A stretch of 64,000 nt of DNA. Origin: Ananas comosus. Its lineage: Eukaryota > Streptophyta > Magnoliopsida > Poales > Bromeliaceae. How positions within the stretch are numbered: the stretch's first letter is position 1; every line of letters starts with the position of its first letter. The DNA is taken from the NCBI RefSeq assembly GCF_001540865.1, contig NC_033638.1, positions 1,273,522-1,337,521 of the forward strand, given 5' to 3'. Of the stretch, positions 58,407 through 64,000 are shown piece after piece. The translations under genes were made by a program, and so were the position numbers. The notes beneath the pieces were generated by a model that ran no database searches, was not told where the DNA came from, and saw only the letters and a list, made by a program, of their open reading frames with translations.

Positions 58407-58953
58407 AGAGTGAGTTAGAATACTACTCGATAGTAAGCATAGCCGTTTACTTCCGATAGTTGTTTCGATAAACTTCCAAATTGAACACGATCGTTGAATA
58501 CATGATTTATACCACTTGACAGTTTAGAAATTAAATTTAAATCTCTTTCACATCATTTGCCTAATGATCAAAGGGTTTAAATTTAAATTTTAATGGTGGA
58601 TAAGAACTTTTCCTTCAGTTTAAAACGGTGTAAGATATCCAAATCAATTGAATTTTTGTAAAAATTCTTAAAACTATTTTAAAACAAGATCTATACTGCT
58701 TGATACTTGATTACAAACTCCTATCATCATTTTTAAAGAATAATCATTTTCAGCCATTCCTTTTTCTGTTCACTCCATGATAAAATATATCGAAAAGTGC
58801 GTGAAAATCTGATATTTAGGTCACGTTTTAATTTGTTTTAGTATCATATTAAACGAGCCGATCGTCAAATATTGCAACTCTATCATCAAAAACAACTCGA
58901 CACGAAAACGCTGGTTTACTATCGAGAGTATCTAACTCAACTCTTCTATAATA
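58407..58953. mobile_element. Family C MITE copy
   Basis: Starts 'gagttagaatactactcgata' and ends 'tatcgagagtatctaactca', complementary. The interior 'catcatttgcctaatgatcaa' and 'acggtgtaagatatcc' is shared with the copy at 61,210-61,793 in the same orientation. Flanked by TA repeats. Confidence 0.85.
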
Positions 58954-59480
58954 TAATATTATATATACCTACATATATACATAATATATGTATATAATTA
59001 AGTATTATACATACATACATATATACATATATTATGTATATATGTATGCATGTATACCATACATACATATATATATATATTATTATATATGTAATGTAAT
59101 GTATACATACATCATATATATATATCATATATTACATATACTATATAATATTGTAATGTTATGTATTATATATGTATTATTATATACATACATATATACT
59201 ATGTTATATTAACATATTAAGTATATACATATATTATTATGTACATATACATATATTTAACATACTACATATGTACAATACATAATAATATATATAACAT
59301 ATATATCACTAATATACTACACATAATACTATATATACTATCCATACATTTTATATATAATATATATACACATATGTATATACATATATACATATTTATA
59401 ATCTGTATGTATCATATGTATTATCTATCCATACATACAACATAATAATATATTATATGTAATATGTATATATATATAAT
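58954..59480. repeat. TA/TACA-rich repeat block
   Basis: Imperfect TA and TATACATA units only. Confidence 0.95.
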
Positions 59481-59481
59481 A

Positions 59482-59717
59482 AGTTGACTAAATGATACTT
59501 TTTACAATATTCAATATACAATAAGTCTATATAGTTTACAGCCATTGGTCTACTTTTTTATATTAATAACCACACTATATTAAACACTATTCCACTCTAT
59601 CACACACTACGCACCACTACACCATCATCTCAACCTACACATCTCATCTCATCCAAGGCTAAAAAAACACACAAGTATCACTTCCTGAATGCTTTTACAA
59701 GTATTCTACCTAACTCA
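59482..59717 (+). mobile_element. Family B MITE copy 1
   Basis: Shares 'cccaccatcatctcaac'-like, 'catccaaggctaaaaa' and 'gcttttacaagtattct' phrases with the copies at 60.1, 62.4 and 63.0 kb. TA repeats on both sides. Confidence 0.75.
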
Positions 59718-59739
59718 TATATATATATTATATATTATA

Positions 59740-59770
<31 letters not shown>

Positions 59771-59858
59771 GTCTTAATATATTATATACATAAACATATA
59801 TGTATATATAATGTAATACATTACATATACTACATACCATTATATACATAATATATAT

Positions 59859-59898
<40 letters not shown>

Positions 59899-60019
59899 TA
59901 ATATACACATATATATTACACATATTATATATATATATACATCATATAATATAACACAATTATATAACACATACTGTATATAATTATAACACACACACAC
60001 ATATGTATACTATATACAC

Positions 60020-60104
<85 letters not shown>

Positions 60105-60111
60105 TATATAT
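59718..60111. repeat. TA and CA repeat block
   Basis: Includes a (CA)n run at about 60,023-60,056 followed by a long (TA)n. Confidence 0.95.
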
Positions 60112-60317
60112 AGGCTTAATACATGTAAAAGTATCATGTAATACTGTGTGTGTTTTTAGCCTTGATGAGCAGATTGAGTGAGCCTGATGTGGTAGGTGTT
60201 GTAGTGTAGTAGGTTAATATGTTTAATCCAATACTATTAATCCATAAACAAAGTAGATCCAATACTTAAACTAATACACCAAGTGAACTTGTAAAAAGTA
60301 TCTAGGCTCAACCTCTA
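60112..60317 (-). mobile_element. Family B MITE copy 2, inverted
   Basis: Reverse-complement orientation relative to copy 1 ('gtaaaagtatcatg', 'tttttagccttgatg', 'gtggtaggtgttgtag'). Confidence 0.75.
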
Positions 60318-61209
60318 TATATATAACTAATATATACATTATAATATATATATATATCATATATTTATATATATATATATATATTGTGTGTATATATATA
60401 TACATATATGATTATATATACACACACACATAAGCTCAGTTCACACTACCATATATATATATCTATATAATGTATAATATATATATACTATATATATATA
60501 TATATATATACATATATATATACTATATATAATATATGTGTGTGTGTGTTGTGATGTTTATATATACCTACATATATTATATATTATACACACNNNNNNN
60601 NNNNNNNNNNNNNNNNNNCATATATGATATATATTATGGATATATATCCTATATTATATACACACGAACACACGATATATATAATATATATATATATATA
60701 TATAATAGTTAATATACTATATATATATATTATACATATATATATGTATGTGTGTATTCACTAACATACATTTAAATTGTATGTGTGTTATACACACATA
60801 CATTATATTATATGTATGTGCTATATATATATAGTATATATACAACTACATATATATTATAATAATAATATATAGTATATGTGTTATTATATATATATAT
60901 GTGTGATATATATATATTATATATAGATATATTATTATATATGTGTGTATAGTATAGTCATTAAATATATATATATATTTATAATATATATAATCTATAT
61001 ATCAGTATATGTGTATATATATGTGTGTGATATATATACACACACATATACTATTATATGATATATATACTAATTATAATTTACCATGTTGCGATATATA
61101 TATATATGTGCATATAATATATATATATAATATATATATGTATATATATATATATATTATATACACATATATATATTACTGTGATTATATATATATATAT
61201 ATATATATA
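60318..61209. repeat. TA/TG repeat block with 25-N gap
   Basis: Dinucleotide repeats throughout. The N-run at 60,594-60,618 is flanked by CACAC and CATATA, so the assembly probably broke inside a repeat. Confidence 0.95.
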
Positions 61210-61793
61210 TATCGAGTTGAGTTAGAATACTCTTCTGATAGTAAGCTAGCGTTTTTATCGAGTTGTTTGATGATAGCCAGCTTCCAAATTTGCGATCGGA
61301 CTCCGCTTTGAACTGATTGATATAACCACTTAAGTGTTTAGAAATTAATTTTTTTATAAATCTTTTCGACATCATTTGCCATATGATCAAAGGCGGTTTC
61401 AAAATTTATAATTTTAATGGTGGATAGAGACGTGTTTCTCGTTTTTAACGGTGTAAAGATATCCATTCCAATTCAATTGATTTTTTGTTAGAAAATTCTT
61501 TATAACCTATTGAAACAAGATCTATTACTTTGCATCTTGATTACAAGAACTCCTATCTCATTTTTTTAAAGAAATAATCATTTAGCCATTCATTTTTCTG
61601 TTTCAGCTAGGATGGTATAAAAATCAATATCGAAAGTGCGCGTGAAAATCTGATTTCGTTAGGTAGTTTTTAATGGTTTAGATATTATTTAACGAGCAGG
61701 CGTCGTCAATTTGGAAGTCTTATCATCAAAAACATATCGACAGTTTAAAAAGCGGCTAGGTTTACTTATCGAGAGTATTCTAGCTCAACTCGT
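61210..61793. mobile_element. Family C MITE copy
   Basis: Left 'gagttgagttagaatactct', right 'gagagtattctagctcaactc', complementary. It is collinear with 58,407-58,953 but with many one-base length differences. Flanked by TA repeats. Confidence 0.85.
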
Positions 61794-62399
61794 GTATACT
61801 ATATATGTATATATACATACATAGTTAGCATAGATATATGTATATATGTATGTATGTATACATACATACATATATACATATATATGTATATATAGTATGT
61901 ATGTATACATACATAAGAATATATGATATATCTGCATACTTATTATGTAATGTATGCTATACATACCTAAATACTATAATAATATTATACTATCATATAT
62001 AATATATTATATATTATGTATGTATGTATTATATATGTATTGTATGTATATGTACATACTAATATATATGTAAGTAATACATAATGTATATATACATATA
62101 CATATTATATATGTTATGTACAAATATACATATGTATGCTACATATATAATATGTTACATACATTACTATATATATACATATATAATATAGTTATATACA
62201 CAGTATTTTTTTTTTTTTTTTTTTTTATTTTTTTTTTTTTTTTTTTATTTATATATAGATATACATACATTTATGATATTACATATATATAGTAATATGT
62301 ATATACTATATACATATATATATATGTATGTATATCTGTAATGTATCTATACTACATACACAATATATATATGGACTGTATATGTATATTATATATATA
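61794..62399. repeat. TA/TACA repeats and a long T-run
   Basis: TATGTATACATA-type repeats, and a T-run with two interruptions at about 62,205-62,248. Confidence 0.95.
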
Positions 62400-62618
62400 T
62401 AGACGTGACCATGATATTTTACAAGTATCCCGAATCATGTGCTATTAGGTTTTAAGCATGGATCTACTTTTGTTAGGTTAATAGCCTGGATTAACACTAT
62501 TCACCTATCACACCTTACCACCACCTACCACATCATCTCAAACTCACATCTCTCATCCAAGGGCTAAAAACAACCAAGTATCACTTATGATGCTTTTACA
62601 AGTATTCTAGCTACTTCA
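62400..62618 (+). mobile_element. Family B MITE copy 3
   Basis: Same orientation as copy 1: 'ccacctaccacatcatctcaa', 'tccaagggctaaaaac' and 'gcttttacaagtattctagct'. Confidence 0.8.
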
Positions 62619-62982
62619 ATATATATATATATATTATATATATATATAATATGATAATATATATGCTATATATATATGTATAATTATATGTATATACATA
62701 ACATAATTTGGTATATATGATGTATATACATACACTATATAATAAGATACATATTACACATATAATATATACAATAATATATATATAATATATTTATATA
62801 TATATATATATTAAACAGTATATAACACATATGTTATAATATATACATTATAATATACACATATATATACACAATAGTATATATATATTATACACACACA
62901 CACACAATATGCTATTATATATACACACACACACAAAAACACACACAACACACACACACACTATAATATATATAATAGTATA

Positions 62983-63015
<33 letters not shown>
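62619..63015. repeat. TA and CA repeat block
   Basis: (TA)n with (CA)n at about 62,893-62,960. Confidence 0.95.
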
Positions 63016-63245
63016 GTAGCGGCTTAGAATATACTTGTAAAGTATCGATGGGGGTGCTATTGGTGTTTTGTAGCCCTTGGATGGAGAGATGTTGAGGTTG
63101 AGATGATGGTGGCTAGGTGGTGGTAGGTGGAGTTAGGTGAATAGCTGTTAATCATATGACTATTAATAATAAAAAAGTAGATTCCAATAGCTTGAAACTA
63201 TAGCACCATGATGGTGATACTTGTAAAAGTATCATAGCTCACTCT
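63016..63245 (-). mobile_element. Family B MITE copy 4, inverted
   Basis: Reverse orientation: 'gtagcccttggatggagag', 'ttgaggttgagatgatggtgg', 'acttgtaaaagtatcatagc'. Confidence 0.8.
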
Positions 63246-63540
63246 ATAACTATATATAATATAATATATTACATATATATATTATATAGTAGCATATATA
63301 TAGTATATAATATAATATTATGTGTGTGTATATAATATATACTATAGTAGTTGTATGCTATATATACACACCACACACACACAATATATATAGTATATTA
63401 TATATATGTTATATATATTATATATATGATATAATATATATACATATTATATATATATAATTATATTTATATATGTGTGTGTGCTTGTGATGTGTGTGTA
63501 TACTATACATAACATATATGTATATATATATACACACACC

Positions 63541-63572
<32 letters not shown>

Positions 63573-63800
63573 TATTTATAAATATATATTCATTTATTAT
63601 ATATATTATTTTATTTTTATATATAAATATTTATATAATATTTTATTTATAAATTTATAATTATTTATTACTATTTTTAAATATATAAATTTTATGTATT
63701 ATTAATATATGTTTATTATTAATATATGAATATATTTAATCTATATATAAAAATTATAATAATAATATATATAGTATATTAATTATTATATATTTAAAAT
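63246..63800. repeat. TA-rich repeat block
   Basis: TA repeats grading into 'tatttatataa' AT-rich DNA after 63,565. Confidence 0.95.
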
Positions 63801-63802
63801 AT

Positions 63803-63985
63803 AACCGAATTTTTGATTCCGAATTTTTAATTGGTGAACGTATAATATCCGTATAAATCACGTATCCGAATAATTACCAAATTCGTCTTTTAGCCATATT
63901 TTTTAACGAATCTAAAAATTAAAAGACGAATTTTATCCGAATTATACCTGTATCGAATTTTTGCCTAATCCGAATTAACTAACTA
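63803..63985. mobile_element. Terminal repeat of the long-TIR family
   Basis: Closely matches 52,075-52,254, the right terminal repeat of the 49.7-kb element ('ccgaatttttaattggtgaac', 'aatatccgtataaatcacg', 'cgaattaactaactat'), in the same orientation. Its partner may be the inverted end at 56,190. Confidence 0.85.
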
Positions 63986-64000
63986 TGCAAGAAAGTATAG

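Noticed and set aside
57556..63660. Many Tyr/Ile/Cys/Val-rich open frames
   Set aside because: Translations of TA, CA and TG dinucleotide repeats.

Overview
This window looks like a repeat-dominated stretch of a flowering-plant nuclear genome, very probably a monocot. The reasons are Ty3/gypsy chromovirus remnants with LTRs of about 2.3-3.8 kb, many small inverted-repeat elements (MITEs), a TRIM retroelement, an interrupted gene with plant-type introns, and long (TA)n/(GA)n microsatellites. The palindrome TGTACCGGTACA recurs in nearly every long LTR. From memory this resembles del-like elements of pineapple (Ananas), but that assignment is inference. Two N-runs (21,301-21,400 and 60,594-60,618) and several single Ns mark imperfect assembly.

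Layout. 1-8.2 kb: a MITE, a CACTA end, an antisense LTR fragment, then a sense gypsy remnant (LTR-like sequence, integrase with three in-frame TAG codons, LTR) with a 349-bp solo LTR inserted in it. 8.3-14.9 kb: gene-free AT-rich DNA with a Helitron 3' end and MITEs joined by TA/GA/CT microsatellites. 14.9-19.4 kb: antisense LTRs. 19.4-21.3 kb: degenerate retroelement interior. 21.4-30.1 kb: a gypsy element with gag tail, protease, RT, RNase H, integrase and chromodomain-like tail, broken by shifts and stops, followed by its 3' LTR and two more LTR pieces. 30.1-41.1 kb: an antisense LTR piece, then a locally duplicated host segment with exon-like blocks. One duplicate is split by an LTR that itself carries a 2.6-kb solo LTR with the target duplication TTGTT. 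41.1-43.2 kb: GC-rich tandem repeats and a decayed coding-like block.

43.6-46.9 kb holds the only apparently intact gene: a nine-exon, 429-residue, minus-strand PTAR1-like prenyltransferase-alpha repeat protein. 47-49.6 kb: a palindromic MITE, a hAT-type MITE with an 8-bp target duplication, and a phytochelatin synthase pseudogene (two exons). 49.7-52.3 kb: a 2.56-kb element with about 275-bp terminal inverted repeats carrying GC-rich cargo. 52.8-55 kb: palindromic MITEs, one split by a complete 467-bp TRIM. 55-57.6 kb: AT-rich DNA, strong hairpins, possible exon remnants and a 99-bp tandem duplication. 57.6-63.8 kb: dinucleotide-repeat DNA with two families of inverted-repeat elements. 63.8 kb to the end: another end of the long-TIR family.

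The genes do not form a pathway. The window mainly records successive insertions around one conserved housekeeping-type gene. No bacterial-style system, CRISPR array, rRNA or tRNA gene was recognised.
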